Shown here in pieces: positions 34,922 to 47,774 of a stretch of DNA of 64,000 nucleotides. The notes below the pieces were generated by a model. The model was not told the DNA's origin, did not search any database, and saw nothing but the letters and a program-made list of their open reading frames with translations. Origin of the DNA: Impatiens glandulifera (Eukaryota > Streptophyta > Magnoliopsida > Ericales > Balsaminaceae); the NCBI RefSeq assembly GCF_907164915.1, contig NC_061863.1:39529382-39593381 (forward strand), given 5' to 3'. How positions within the stretch are numbered: position 1 is the first letter of the stretch; each line of letters starts with the position of its first letter. The position numbers and the translations under genes were made by a program.

Positions 34922-37412
34922 TCACTGTCTTGTAGATCGCGGCTCGAGGTTCTCTTCGATTTCATCCTCGGTTTGCAGAGCCGGGTTTGGTGGAGTTTCA
35001 ATAACCGTCTCGGTGATCCTCTCCAGCATCTCGGTGACTTGAACCTTCCTTGAGGGTGTTTTCCTTTTTCGTGTTGCCGGAACCGAAGAGGAGGGAGCCG
35101 CCTTGGACTTCTTGTGAGCCTTGGCATATTCGTTGAGCCTTGGCATATTCGTTGAGCCTTTGTTTTTCAACGTTTAACCGCTCTGCATCCTTGGCCTCTT
35201 GAGCTGCTATGGTCTTTGCGAGTGCTGGATTTCTAGCCGATACCTTTTGTACACGTTCGACTAATTCCTCATCAGACAGTCGTGGTGCCTCCTTCTTTTT
35301 CCTTGTCTCCTCATCTAGAGCATCTTGAAGTTTCTTAGCCGCCCGGGCGTCTGCCTCCTCAACCGCTTTATCAGCAGCAATCTTGGCATTTATCAGTTCA
35401 TTCACCTGTTCGGTGACCGCCTTGAGGTCGGCTTTAAGTTTGTCGTTTCGTTCCTCAAGACTTGCGTTCTTCTTTTCAAGGCTTTCGACCCTGTCAAGTG
35501 TGGAACCGGCTTCGGTGCTTGACCGCCCCAGGTCCTCATCAACCTTTGTAAGTCGTTGCTCGGTTTTCTCTTGAAACCGTTCCAAGTCATCCACCAGCTT
35601 TGAGGTCGTATCTTCCAAGTCTACGGTTCGCCTAAGATGAGCGTCGTACATAACAATATCGTCACGGTAGTTGTCTTTGATAGCCGTGATCCGGTTATCT
35701 GCCTTCACAAGATCATCCCTCGTTGTTTCGGCCATCTTGAATGCCTGAACCGCGACCCTCTTAGCTTTCTTCTTCCAGGGCTTAACTGCGTCGTTGACCA
35801 ACTCTTTAATGAGAGAATTGACTTTTTCTTCTGTGACGGGCGGTTCTGAATTCCCCGGTTGATTGGATTCAAGATTGTCGGTTACAGGATACTCTGTCCT
35901 ATCGTTGGTTTCGTTGATAATTGGATGCGCTAGAGGAGACTTATCACCTGAATTCTGACCGTCACCGGTCTCAAGAGTTGGAGAGTGCGTTGTATTTCGC
36001 TGTTCGCGCACCGCTTCAAGCCGCGCCACTTCGTCTATGAATTCTCCTTTCTTGACCGCATGGATATCCAACACAAATAGTTGTAGTGGAGACTTCGGTG
36101 TTCCTGGAAAATACCGTTCTATAAACTTTCGCATTTGTTTGGTTAGCTTTTGTAGACGAGCACGCGGTTCCACTATTGCATGTCGATCCATGGCTTCGTT
36201 AGGATTCTCAGCATTTGTTAGGCTGATGACGTCTTCGTCTATTTCCATCAGCCTTTCGAATCTTTGTTCGGTGGTTAGGCCCGATATCATATGTTTGAAG
36301 AATTGGTCGCACCGGATCCGGAACCATTCACGGTACACATGGGATGCCGCATGAGCTTGCAGATCGATTTTCTCCAAGATTCTGCATACTACGTTTTCGA
36401 CTACCTTCTGGATGTTGTTTGTATTGTGGACGTCTTCTTCTTCAGGACCGTCCGCATCGGTATCTTCACGTTCAAGACTGGCCGATTGTTCCTCTTCAAC
36501 CGGTCCCTTTTCTTTGTCGGACCGATTTTCATCGGTGTAATGAGAAGCCGTTCGGTTTGAGCTTGAGGCCGAATCGTCCTCATCTCGCGTTTCAAGAGTC
36601 GGTTCCGTGAACTCTATCGGTTCTTTGTCCTTTTTGTTTCCGGATTTGCCCTTTACTGGAGCCGGTTTCTTGGTGGCAGATTTCTTTATTCGGCCACCTG
36701 AAAAACCGGGGGTCGGCTTCTTCTTTTCTAAGAATTGGCGAGACCTTATGATCTTGCTTGAAGGAAGAATAACACCCGGACCGATGTTGATGTTGTTGTG
36801 GAGCATGATCTTCCCTAGTGGGATGGCATATCCCCATGACCGGGTGGAACCTGGTACCACCATTTCCTTTAGATTGTGGAAAATCTCCTTCTCCCAGTTA
36901 ACATTTATGCCGTTTAGTAAACCGGCAAGCATCTCGATTTTCGCCTTGGTGAGGTTGTCGAAATTTCCCCCTCTTGCTTGAACCGACTTGGTGAAGATGT
37001 CACAAAGCAGTATGTATTCCGGTCGCAATGTTGATTTCTTTCCGGAGACCTCTACAGGAGCCGCGGTTGCCGAGAAAACCTGGCAAGCCGCCTCGAATGT
37101 TTTCCGGTCTAGGTCCATCGAAGCGTTGCGTCCATCTGTTGGAAGGCGTAGGATTTCCGCAACCGACTCTTCGGTTATGTCGAACTGTTTACCGCCTGCG
37201 TTTGTGGTTATTGTACTCCCAGAGAGAGATGCGGTTTCAAAGAATTCTTCAACCGCTTCCTTGTAAAGAACGAATGGACCGCCTAGAAAGTATTCGAGTT
37301 CGGCCTCGGAAATCCGGGATAGAATTTCCTTTGCCGGAGCCGAACCGTTTTGTCTGATTTCCTCAAAGTCCACCTGGATGATATGTTTGAACAATGCCGA
37401 ATTACGACCCAT
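34922..37412 (-). pseudogene. Accessory ORF Z of element 2, open except for a C-terminal frameshift
   Basis: The longest surviving version. From the ATG at 37412 the frame is open for over 750 codons. A 19-bp direct duplication (35118-35136 and 35137-35155) shifts the frame just after NEYAKA, so translation ends at 34998 instead of 34922. The open frame also extends upstream to 37580, but that part overlaps the TATA box and leader and is not conserved as protein. Domain order: X/Y-like N-terminal domain, basic then acidic linker, helical EWFRIRCDQFFK region, coiled coil. Here the codon that is TAA in elements 1 and 3 is Glu. Confidence 0.72.
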
Positions 37413-37491
37413 TGTTGAGGGTTGAGAGAGTTTGAGATCTAGAGAGAGAAATCTGTTTCGCGTAGGAATGAAATGAAATGGCCAAGAGTCC

Positions 37492-37666
37492 CTTTTATAG
37501 GCGCGGTTTGGAAGCCCAACCGTCGCAAACCGTCCCATCACCTTTTGGCGGGAATTTTCCCTCAAGCCAAAAGGCGGCAAACCTTGGACGGTAATAAAAA
37601 ATGCGGCAACCTAAGTGGCGGCAAACTATGGGCGCCAAATCAGAGGCTGGTAATTTGAGCGGGAAA
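37492..37666 (-). promoter_or_regulatory. Putative promoter of ORF Z, element 2
   Basis: TATAAAAG at 37492-37499, 80 bp from the ATG. The leader is shorter than in elements 1 and 3 because of a deletion. E2F-like sites: TTTTGGCGGGAA (37543-37554) and GGCGCCAAA (37631-37639). The third is reduced to GCGGGAAA (37659-37666). Confidence 0.5.
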
Positions 37667-38114
37667 TTTCCCTCCAAGGATTTGGATTTCGGTTTTGATG
37701 AGGCGGTCTCTTTCTTATTTTTATTTTAAACCGTTTTATGAAGTGATTTGTGAACCGCGATGCTGCGGTGTTTTGACCTTGACCGGAAAGTTCTACGAAC
37801 ACAGGTTTGTTTATCGATTTTAACCGGTTATTTGAATGATCTGAGTTTTTGCAACTTTTGATTAAGCGGTTCTTCTTGAAACCGTGTATAGCTGCGAAGA
37901 AGCGGTTTCATTAATATTGACCGGATACTTCAATGAGAACGAAGTTATTTGATAATATTAACCGGTTACTTAGATGGATATTCTGAGTGTTACTTTGACC
38001 CGGTTATTTAGACTGAAATAGATTTTCATTGAATAAAGGTACAAGATAGAAACCGATATATGGATCGTTTGAAAACAGAAAAGGAAAGGAATACAAAAGA
38101 GATAAAGATACAGC

Positions 38115-38816
38115 TTAGGCAATAACCATCCTAGAGAACTTATCCTCCACCTCATCCACATCAAGAATGTTTGAGAAGGATGCCGGCGTACCCGGTCCAA
38201 ATTCTGGACGGTACTTGAGTATGAGTCGACTGATGTGAGGAGCGTAGCCGAGACCTCTTTTGGTCAACACCATAGTTTTCAGGTTGTTGAATATGACCGA
38301 TGACCAATTTATGGGAGCATAACTCATGATGTAGGTCATCATGTTGTACACCTTCTTGGAGTATCGCTGGTTAGGGGATTGACAGATTAACGAGCGATTG
38401 ACGATTTCAAGTAGAAGCTGGATGTGGAACCGAAGACAGGTCTTTGGCCCGTTGTTCTCCACCGGCACCCCGGTTCCGGAGAAAAGCCAAGCATAGGACT
38501 CCGCGGCGCGGCCTTCCCGGGGAGGGAAGTCCGAAAACCCCTCGGTCGGCAGGTTAAACATTTGAGCAAATTCGGCTTCATCCAGCCAGAACGTGTGGTC
38601 TCTCACCGTGGAAACAATGTAGTTTCCTTTGATGCAAGCACTTCTAAAGAATGTCTTGACATCCTCAAGAAGTATTGGGCCGGATTCTTCGAGAAATGTT
38701 CGAAGGCCGGTGTTAATGAGGGATTCAAACAACATCTCCTTTGTTTCTTGATCACTGATCTCTAAGCATGATTCAAAATCAATGCTTAAGAAGTTTGGTA
38801 GAGTTCGGCTCAGCAT
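38115..38816 (-). CDS. Accessory ORF Y of element 2 (233 residues, open)
   Basis: Complete reference version of Y. ATG at 38816, after a TATATAAA box at 38899-38906 and a leader with CTCTCTCTC. Landmarks: IDFES at 12-16, FLEESG near 41-46, FNLPTEGFSDFP at 87-98, GPKTCLRFHIQLL at 123-135, INWSSVIF at 169-176, and an acidic DVDEVEDKF tail. Alignment by eye with X places these at nearly the same residue numbers, so this is a diverged paralogue. Unlike Z it has no coiled-coil extension. The molecular role is unknown; by position it corresponds to the env-like region of Sireviruses, but I see no signal peptide or transmembrane helix. Confidence 0.72.
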   Translation of the reverse strand: MLSRTLPNFLSIDFESCLEISDQETKEMLFESLINTGLRTFLEESGPILLEDVKTFFRSACIKGNYIVSTVRDHTFWLDEAEFAQMFNLPTEGFSDFPPREGRAAESYAWLFSGTGVPVENNGPKTCLRFHIQLLLEIVNRSLICQSPNQRYSKKVYNMMTYIMSYAPINWSSVIFNNLKTMVLTKRGLGYAPHISRLILKYRPEFGPGTPASFSNILDVDEVEDKFSRMVIA

Positions 38817-38898
38817 GATTCAAACTTTGCTAAGAGAGAGAGAAGGAGATCAAGAGATATTTGTTTTGAGATGTGTTAAGTTGATTAGGGGATGACTC

Positions 38899-38906
38899 TT
38901 TATATA
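38899..38906 (-). promoter_or_regulatory. TATA box of ORF Y, element 2
   Basis: TATATAAA on the minus strand, 83-90 bp before the ATG. Confidence 0.5.
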
Positions 38907-39284
38907 GATCCGGTTTTGGAGGAAAAATATGAACATTGAATGTCAGTTTTGTCTTATTGGAGAAGAGAATATTTATGTTTCCAACGTGTGTTGGGAAGAG
39001 GCTACTTTTGACCGATTGCGGAGCTCGAGGTGTGGATTTAGTTCAAAGGTAACCAAGTTAGTTGGATAGTAATTACTCATGTGGTTGGGAGTTACCTCAT
39101 TAATTAAATGTTACTTTTCATTAATGACTGATGCAACAACAAGCTGAAAAGTAACCGATTGAAACTGAAGATAACCTAGACTAGACCGAAGATAAAATAG
39201 ATGAAGCCGAAATGATCATAAAGGAGTTGAACAAAGATACAGCCGGTGCGTGCATCAAAATGACCGGTTGTAGGAAGGAGTGAC

Positions 39285-40046
39285 TTAATATCCGCTGGAG
39301 GTGACGACACCGTTGGGGTTGTTGCGGCGGTTCCTCCTCTTCCAAGCCTTCTCAAACCGCTTAAAGAAAGAGTTGGTGACTTCCTTGGTGAGCACTTGAG
39401 CTTGGTTCAGACCTTCGCCCGGACAGGTCGGAACTCCAAGCTCAAGAAGCAGACAACTCAATTGGGGAACGAGGCCAACTGTTCGAACGCCAATCATCCA
39501 GATTAGGACTTCGAACAGTACCCTTGACCAATTAACCGGTGTACTGGTGGTGATAACAGCCATCATGCTAAAGGTTGCGGTAAAGTAGGTGTTCGTCACA
39601 TCTCTTCCTAAGATGCTTCGACCGATCACGTCATTGAGGAGCTGATATTCAGCTTTCAACAGTGACTTCGTACCATGGTCATCAACGGGTTGGTTAGACC
39701 GGGCAAAGGTGAGGGAAATCTCGGCCTTTATGTCGGCCGGAACATTGAGATCGGTTAGCCCTTGCTTTGGTAGGCTGAAACACCTTGCAAAGTCATTTTC
39801 GGTGAAGTCAAAGACTATGCCTCCCACTTTTGATTGGATATGAGTATCAAAATGAGGAGTTCCTCTGAAGAACCTGGCATTGTAGAGGAATTCCATGAAA
39901 GATTCAGAGTAGATGACGTGCTTGTCATCTAGGAAATACTGAAGACCGGTTTCTCTAAGTGATTTGATCATCTTGAATACATCATAGTGTTCAGTGCTCA
40001 GGGCAGATTTGAAGTCCTCTTGAAGGATGTTTGGAAACTGAGACAT
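39285..40046 (-). CDS. Accessory ORF X of element 2 (253 residues, open)
   Basis: Same length as in element 1, with no indel between the two, although both pol genes have suffered indels. Differences from element 1 include Val to Glu at residue 10 and changes at 31-32, 40, 50, 106, 155, 160, 163 and 168. VNWSRVLF at 171-178 and the basic KRRNRR tail are retained. Unknown function; see ORF Y of this element for the shared domain. Confidence 0.72.
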   Translation of the reverse strand: MSQFPNILQEDFKSALSTEHYDVFKMIKSLRETGLQYFLDDKHVIYSESFMEFLYNARFFRGTPHFDTHIQSKVGGIVFDFTENDFARCFSLPKQGLTDLNVPADIKAEISLTFARSNQPVDDHGTKSLLKAEYQLLNDVIGRSILGRDVTNTYFTATFSMMAVITTSTPVNWSRVLFEVLIWMIGVRTVGLVPQLSCLLLELGVPTCPGEGLNQAQVLTKEVTNSFFKRFEKAWKRRNRRNNPNGVVTSSGY

Positions 40047-40106
40047 TTTTGTCTTAGTGAGAGAGAGAATTATAACTTGTGATTGTTTTGTTTAAGGTTT
40101 GCTCAA

Positions 40107-40114
40107 CTTATATA
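40107..40114 (-). promoter_or_regulatory. TATA box of ORF X, element 2
   Basis: TATATAAG, 61-68 bp upstream of the ATG, as in element 1. Confidence 0.5.
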
Positions 40115-40560
40115 TTAATGGAGGGATGATCTTATTATTCAGTGTGTCACAAGTAATGATGCTTATTAACCATAGGATAAAAGGTTTTGCATGAAATAAG
40201 CACGTCTATAGCCTAGGTTGTTGGTCATAGGCCTGGACTGTGAAAGATATCCTATCTTCACGTCTTTTTAGGTGTGACCATTTTACTCCGAAAAGGTAAT
40301 GTTTCAGAACAGATAAGTTTAAACATAGATAATTATTTCACTTTTGTTCGAAGGCCAAATAATCCGAAGTAGACTATTTCCGAACCAGTCAGTTATCAGT
40401 TGTTTGTCCCGATGCGGTTATTTGGTGCATGCACTAAGTAACCGGTCGGTTTACTCTGAGTGATAAACTAGGCGGTTTTTCCATAGATACCTTGGGAAAT
40501 TTGGAATCCGACAGTTTAGGAAGAACTATCGGTTTTTTCTGTCCGAACCGATTTCCCTTT

Positions 40561-43500
40561 CTAAGCATCCTTAGGGATGATCTGACTAATATCGGTTAAA
40601 CCGAGTGTGAGTCTGAATTGAGAGAACTTAGCTTCCTGCAGAGTCTTCGTGAAAATGTCGGCTACTTGTTGATCTGTTGGTACGTATTCCAGCGGATATG
40701 CTTCAGCATGACATGTTCCCGAATGAAGTGGTGCCTTATGTCAATGTTCTTGGTTCTGGAGTGTAGAACCGGGTTGTAGGTGATTGCTATGGCACTTGTG
40801 TTATCATAGAAGATTGGAGACTCTTCGGCTGTGATACCGAAATCCTTCAGTTGTTGTTGGATCCAAAGAAGTTGTGAACAGCAGCTTCCGGCTGCCAGGT
40901 ATTCAGCTTCTGCGGTTGATGTGGCAACTGATGTTTGTTTCTTGTTATGCCATGAAACAAGACGATCACCTAGGAATTGGCATGTTCCGTTGGTGCTTTT
41001 TCTATCAACCTTGCAACCTGCATAGTCTGCATCTGAATAGCTTGTTAGGTTAAACGATGAGTCCTTTGGATACCATAGACCAACGTTAGGAGTTCCCTTG
41101 AGATATTTCAAGATCCTCTTTGCGGCTGTATAATGAGACTGTTTTGGGTTGGCCTGAAATCTTCCACACACACCGACCGCAAACAGAATGTCCGGTCTAC
41201 TTGCTGTTAGGTATAGAAGGGAACCGATGATGCCTCGGTAAGCAGTCAGGTCTACGGCTTGACCCTCATCATCTTTGTCCAATTTGACCGATGAGCTCAT
41301 TGGAGTAGCCGCTGAGGAGCATGTGTCCATCCCAAATTTCTTTAGGAGTTCCTTAGTATACTTAGGTTGGCTTATGAAGGTTCCTTCTTCGAGTTGCTTA
41401 ACATGAAAACCTAGAAAGAAGCTTAATTCCCCCATCATACTCATTTCAAATTTGTTAGTCATCAGAGTTGAAAATTTATCACACAACTTAGGATCGGTTG
41501 ATCCGAAAATGATGTCATCTACATAGATTTGAACAACTAGGATATGTTTCTTCTTCCTAAATTTAAAAAGTGTTTTGTCCACCGAACCGATGGTGAAGTC
41601 ATGGTTCAACAGAAATGCGGTTAGTGTGTCATACCAGGCTCTAGGAGCTTGCTTTAGACCGTATAAAGCTTTGTTTAACCGGTATACATGGTTTGGAAAT
41701 TCTGCATTTTTGAAACCGGGTGGTTGCTCAACGTATACCTCTTCACGTAGGTCACCATTTAAAAATGCACTTTTAACATCCATTTAAAAAACTTTAAAGT
41801 TTTTGAAAGCAGCAAAAGCTAGAAAAATCCTAATAGCTTCAATCCTAGCTACAATGGCAAATGATTCTTCAAAATCAATGCCTTCTTCCTGTTTGTATCC
41901 TTGTGCCACTAACCATCTTGTTCCTATGATCGGTTGATCTTTTGGTCTAGGGACTAGGTACCAGACTTTGTTACTCTCAAACTGGTTTAACTCTTCTTGC
42001 ATTCCTAAGATCCAATCCGGATCTGACAATGCTTCATCCACTATTTTCGGCTCAATCTGGGATATAAAAGCGGAATTGAAGTATTCCTCCAGAATTTGAC
42101 GCCTAGTTCGAACAGGTTCTGAAGGGTCACCTATAATTTGCTCAGGAGGATGCTTGGTATTCCTTTTGAAATTCGGTTCAGGGGTGTCTACCAAGTTACC
42201 GTTTATTTGATCAAGGCTAGACATATCGGTAGGCTGAACAGGAGTGTCAGACCGACCGATTTCCTCGGCTTGGACCGAGGTGTCAGCTTCCTGTCGTGGG
42301 ACAGCTTGATCCGGCTGGGTTTCATCATTACCCATTTGGTCATGGAGAAACCGCCTGAAAATCGGAATTTCATCTTCACCATCAGAATGGATATTGTTAT
42401 TTTCCAATCTGTTGTGTAGATCAAAGCATGATGCAGTGTTGCTTTCAACCGATTCATCGAAAACAATATGAAGTGATTCCTCCACGGTTGAAGTTCTGTT
42501 ATTATACACTCTATATGCCTTACTCACTGCTGAGTAACCTAACATGATTCCAGTATCGGTTTTTGCATCAAAAGCAGATAAATAGGTTTTACAATTTATA
42601 TGAATGTAGCATTTACAACCGAAAATCTTAAGGTACTTAAGGTTGGGAACCCTGTTAAAATAAACCTCATAAGGTGTTTTGTTGTGAAACTTGTTGATTA
42701 AAGACCGGTTTTGTGTGTAGCATGCAATATTAATAGCCTCAGCCCAGAATTTCTGAGCAATACCCGAATCGGCTATCATGGACCGTGCGGCTTCCTTGAG
42801 AGTTCGGTTTCTTCTCTCGGCCAGGCCATTTTGTTGAGGAGTCCTAGCACTAGACAACTCGTGTCTAATACCGGATTCATCAAGAAATGCGGTTAAAGTG
42901 CTGTTTGTAAATTCGGTTCCTCTATCACTTCTAATACTATTGATGGGTGTTGATTTTTCATTTTGCAAACGTTTAAGAAGTGTGATCAAGTTTGATGCGG
43001 TTTCACGTTTGGATGGTAGAAATATTACCCATGTGTACCTAGAGTAATCATCAATAACTACCATAGTGTAAAGCATACCTCCTAGGCTTATGACCTGAAT
43101 CGGTCCAAATAAATCCATGTGAAGAAGATTTAAGCATCGGTTAGATTGAATGTTTCCTTTACTCTTAAAGGTTGACCTAGTTTGTTTACCCATTTGACAT
43201 GCTGAACAAACTTTATCCTTATTAAACACTATGTCAGGGACTCCTTCAACTAGCTTTTTACCGCGAATATAGTTTAAGGTTTTCATGTTTAAGTGATTTA
43301 GTCTTTTATGCCACAGCCATGTTTGATTGGTCTTAGCTATCATGCATACAGGATATTCTACTTTAGTTTTCCAGTCTACCTTGTAAATGTTTCCTAGCCT
43401 ATTTCCGGTTAGGAGTATGGTACCTTGAGAGTTCTTAATTAAGCATGCATGTTTGAGAAATTCTACAGTGTATCTAGCATCACACATTTGACTAATACTT

Positions 43501-43767
43501 AGCAAATTAAAGCGTAGGTTTTCAACTAAGAGTACGTTATCAATTGTTAGGTTACCATGGACAATCTTACCCTTGCCCACAGTTCTACCTTTTGAATTGT
43601 CACCGAAGGTGATTAATGCACCGGTTTCTATTCTGATGTCGGTTAGAAGGTTGTTGTTCCCGGTCATATGCCTAGAGCAACCACTGTCCAAGTACTATTC
43701 AGAGTTTCCTAGCCGTTTCTTTATATCCTGCAAAATGTACATATTTACAACTATTTGGTACCCACAT
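40561..43767 (-). pseudogene. pol: Copia pol of element 2, broken
   Basis: Protease ([10 protein letters not shown], ~43690), integrase (HH-CC and DD35E residues present), RT (YVDD near 41550, ALYGLKQ intact) and RNase H (TAEAEY intact). Lesions shared with element 1: TAG at 43695-43697 before the protease motif and TAA at 41784-41786 before MDVKSAF. Private lesions: an in-frame 54-bp deletion near 41917 that removes 18 residues of the RT N-terminus (the NK...RNKAR segment), and a 1-bp deletion near 40693 that shifts the last ~35 codons. The original stop would be at 40561-40563. Confidence 0.92.
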
Positions 43768-45542
43768 TTACTTGGGTCCACATGCGATTAGTCCCTTGGG
43801 TACCCAGACCTTGACAAACCGGACAGCTTTCCTAGCTAAGGTCTTAACCGTCTTTTTGACACTCGGTTTTGGGTCTTTTGGTTTTCCTACGAAGGCCTTG
43901 TATGAGGATGATCTTTGGTTTGTCCTATGCGGTTGTGGATTTGCTCTCCTATTTTTGAGCATGTTGGCTTTTCTTTTCTCAGGGTCAAACCACTTCTCAG
44001 AGTCAGTTGGACCTACATAGGTTAGTTTTTCTTCCGTATAATAGGCAGTCAATTCCTCTTCAGCGGTTAAGGAACTTCTGACGAAACTTATGAAAGGACG
44101 GTCATTCTTTGAGAGCCTTACTTTGTGTACGGGTTTTTGGTCTTTGGATCTATCCTTTTTGTATCCTAGGCCAAACATGCAAAAAGGGTGTCTCTTATAA
44201 CTACACATTTTTCTTACCATGTCACTAGATCTTTTATATGCGGCCATTTTATACTGGAGTCGGGCATTTTCTTTATCGGTCAATTCTCGAACTGGCTCAT
44301 TAGGCTGTTCGGTCTTAGGTGATGGTTCAGGTTCTAACTTGGTTTCTAAGATAGAGGTTTCATTAGGTTGTATGATCTCTAGTTCGGTCAAGATAGGTAC
44401 TATGAGGTCTGCTCTAAAGTTAGGTTGCTTAGGTAATAAGGTTAACAGGTTCTTATACTCTGCTACCATAACATTCAATGTATTATATAACTCATCTTTA
44501 ATAAATTCTTCACAAGGAGAGTCAAATACCTGTTCCTCATTTTCCATGAGGCATGTGAGTTCATCATCACTGTCACTGTGAGCCCATAAGCTACCTCCAT
44601 CATCGGCTATCAGTGCTTTCTGAACCTCACTCCTTCACTGGTTTGTTGATAGTTGTTTCGATTATTTTGATTGTCCGGTTTCCGGTCATCCCTCCTCGGT
44701 TTTCTGCATTCCCACTTAAAATGTCCCAAACAATTGCAGTTATAACACCTTACATTAGATTTGTCACCGTAGGTGTAGTTGTTTGTCGGTTGACTTCTCT
44801 TCATTAATCTCCTAAATTTCTGTGTAAGCATTGCCATGACATCCTCAGTAAACTGTTCAGCGGTTCTGATCAGTGCAGGTACAACAGGTTCTGTGGATGT
44901 GAGCAATGCTCTAGTTGAAGTTGAGGCTGAGACTTCTTCTTCAGTCCTAGATCTCATTTCAAACTCATATGCCTTAAGACCTTCAAATACATCATATAAC
45001 TTCATTTTGCTTAGGCAGTTTGATTCCCTCATCACCATTGTCTTTATATCCCACGCACTTGGAAGAGATCTTAATGCTTTCATGATAACCTCCTTGTTGT
45101 CATACCTTTTGCCAAGGGTTGCTAGCTCATCTAACATACCTGTGAACCGGTCACTATATTCTCTCATTGTTTCTCCCGGTTTCATCTTGATGCTTTCAAA
45201 CTTCTGAGTAGCTACCATTACCTTGTTTTCCTTGGTTCTTTCATTTCCCTCATGGATCTGTACAACCGTTTCCCATCTTTCCTTTGCGGTTTTGCAGTCT
45301 CTGATCTTGCAATACGTGTTTCTGTCCACACCGTTGGAAATCCGGTTTCTGGCATGGTTATCCAGGTTGTTTCTTCTCCTATCTTCAGCTGTCCAATCCT
45401 TCCTGTCCTTTTCAATGATTATTGGTCCTGCGGCTAGAATGAACTACATTTCGTCATCCATGGTGATTAGGTGTAAGTGCATGCGTGCCTTCCAGTTGGC
45501 AAAGTCATCACCTTCTAGCATAGGGGGCTTATCGAACGACAT
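43768..45542 (-). pseudogene. gag: Copia gag of element 2, with stop and frameshift
   Basis: ATG at 45542. A TAG at 45444-45446 (codon 33) and a 1-bp deletion near 44630 break it, neither shared with element 1. The zinc knuckle has the normal CX2CX4HX4C residues (CYNCNCLGHFKWEC). The 3' part (44547-43768) is open and ends at the TAA also present in element 1. Confidence 0.9.
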
Positions 45543-45567
45543 GCTTGCTTGAGTATTGAAACTAACT

Positions 45568-45579
45568 GCTCTGATACCA
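45568..45579 (-). other. Primer-binding site of element 2
   Basis: TGGTATCAGAGC on the minus strand, 2 bp from the LTR. Confidence 0.95.
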
Positions 45580-45581
45580 AT

Positions 45582-46805
45582 TGATAAGATCTAGGTCGCG
45601 GCTGGAGGACCAGGGTTGGGCCGGTTAGCGCGTCTCACTCAAAGGGTGGTGATTAATCCGGTTAGAGATTAACATCGGGGTTTCAATACTACACAAACTG
45701 TCACAAACCCTTGAACCAGGTTCAAGTGCGGAAGAGGTTTGTTTCAGGTTAAAGCAGCACACTTACAAGATAGGCAGAACCGGTTTTGGATAAGACAGGT
45801 TTGGAAGTTGTTGGGTCGGTTTTTTAATTTAGTGATTCGGTTTAGGTAGTGTAGAGTCGGTCAAAGCGGTGTAGGTAGGTTAGTACAGCTCGGTTATAAA
45901 GTAAATCAGGCATAAAGTAAATAACAAGACATGTTTTTATGGATGTTCGGAGATAAAGCTCCTACGTCACCCCTTCCTCTCGAAACCGCGAAAAGGATAT
46001 TCACTAAGGAATACAAACACAATCCGATCGAGACTTATTTCCTGCTCGATAACACTAGTACAATTTTAACCGAAATTGTAAAAATTATACTTCAACTTAG
46101 CACTTATGCTTTCTAGAGATAGAACACACTCTTTTCACTTGTAGATTAAATGTTCACTGTTTCCCACATTTACTCTTGTTCAACTGCTCCTTTTATAGGT
46201 GAAATATGCCAACGGTCATATTTTACTTCCTTGAATTTGATTGGCTGAGCAGAGGTTCAGTGATTCAGACCTGGCGGTCAACTTTTCAGACCTCGTGGTC
46301 TATTCTTCCAGTTTGTAGGACAAACCGGCTAAGTTTGTCTTTTACTCAATATAGTGACTGTCGGTTAGACAGTTGTCTGTACTTGGAAGATTGTCTTTCT
46401 GATTTATCCTAAAGTGGAAAGATCTTGTAGGACGGTCTTCTACAGCCTGCAGACTGTCCTCAGACTTGTATGAATATGGAAATGTTCAGTTTGTTCCTTT
46501 GGTATCATTCTCAACAAATACCCGAATTGTCTTCTTATGCTGGTCGGTTATTTGTGTTAACCGGATGGCTTCCGGTTATTGCTTTGGCTTCTGGTCGGTT
46601 AATGACCGACTATCTGGTGTTTCCGGCCTTTGGTTTTGACCGATCTTGCCTTCTTGTTCGGTCATGTTTCTGATCAGTTTAGGTGTTTGACCGGTTGAGT
46701 TTCTCAACTGGCTCAGTACTTTGACCGGTCCGGTTTTTTGTCTGTTCCTGCATAGGAAGTTTATTTGTGTTAGGTTTCTATTGACCGGTCTAATTTTATC
46801 TAACA
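45582..46805 (-). mobile_element. 5' LTR of element 2 (1224 bp)
   Basis: TGATAAGATCTAGG to TTTTATCTAACA, followed by CCTTA. Same length as the element 1 5' LTR, and it shares the altered internal terminus (..TATCA). Confidence 0.95.
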
Positions 46806-47527
46806 CCTTACTATTTCAACTTCACCTTTTTATTTTTCTAGAGTTACAGACTTTATAAAGTGTGAACAAATAAAAGACAATATATTTGTTGCATAAAAAG
46901 TCTTTCTTAACTAATAAAAATGAGAAAAGAAAAAATATAATTTTTATTTTATATTTTTATGTACAAGGCTTATGACTTCATTGAATGGAAATTTTCTTGA
47001 ATATCATTATAGTACTGAATCCAAACAATAATTTTGTATAAACTCTTCATTCCCTCTTCTCTGTCTCTTATCTTTTAAGTCTTGAACTATATATAATTAT
47101 ATATAATTAGGAGGAATGAGATATGGGAAGTAGAATTAACAATTTCTGTAATAGGATGAATCCATGCATGGTTCAATTTTCTTCCTCAAAAGATACTATT
47201 TTCTAAGAATCTAATCCTTATTTTTTATAAAAAACAGGAAATATTATAATTATTTATTAATTCTAGCCCAAATATATTATAGTAATTAATCCAATAAAAC
47301 GTGTTTTTACGAGAAGGCTGGATTTTGTTGTTCAAAATTAGAAAAAAAATTACATACTTCCCTAAAGTTCCATTTCTTGCCTAATAGAGTTACGACTGAG
47401 TTATCAAAAATTACAATAGTCTAGAAATAAATATTTTGAAATATCAACTTCCAATATTTTTTTTGTTTGGGTTGAGTTATGACCTAAAGATAATTTTTAT
47501 CTTGAAAACTAATTAAAGTTTTTGAAT

Positions 47528-47774
47528 GCGGCCCAATAAACTACAATTTCATTGCCTAAATTGTAGATTGGGCTCCAAATTTATCCATATTTTAATTGAC
47601 TTTCAATTTTTCTTACTTAGATAAAGTTTGACCCATGTACTAATATATTGTGTAAGTTTAAGCCCAATATATCATTTCGGGCCGAAAATCTTCTAACTAT
47701 ACCTAAAAACATTTTTATTGATTAGGTTTTCAAGCTGCTGCGCCGCGGTTCTCTAATCTCTGTCTCTATATAAG
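47528..47774 (+). promoter_or_regulatory. Promoter-like module, copy 4 of 5
   Basis: GCGGCCCAATAAA through TATATAAG (~47767-47774), with the same intermediate TGGGCT and GGGCC motifs. Confidence 0.4.

Larger units (their letters stand above)
33226..46805 (-). mobile_element. Element 2: complete 13.6 kb Copia retrotransposon, tandem-duplicate copy of element 1
   Basis: Same gene order, same flanks and the same CCTTA duplication (33221-33225 and 46806-46810) as element 1. This is the best copy for the accessory region: X and Y are open, and Z is open except for its last ~70 codons. Gag-pol is broken by its own set of lesions as well as shared ones. Confidence 0.93.

Noticed and set aside
37413..37580. 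Upstream in-frame extension of ORF Z in element 2
   Set aside because: It runs over the TATA box and leader. Elements 1 and 3 have frame breaks here, and the conserved start is at 37412.
8370..46805. Elements 1 and 2 as independent transpositions into a preferred site
   Set aside because: The flanking DNA and the solo LTR are duplicated as well, with identical target duplications, so segmental duplication is the simpler explanation.
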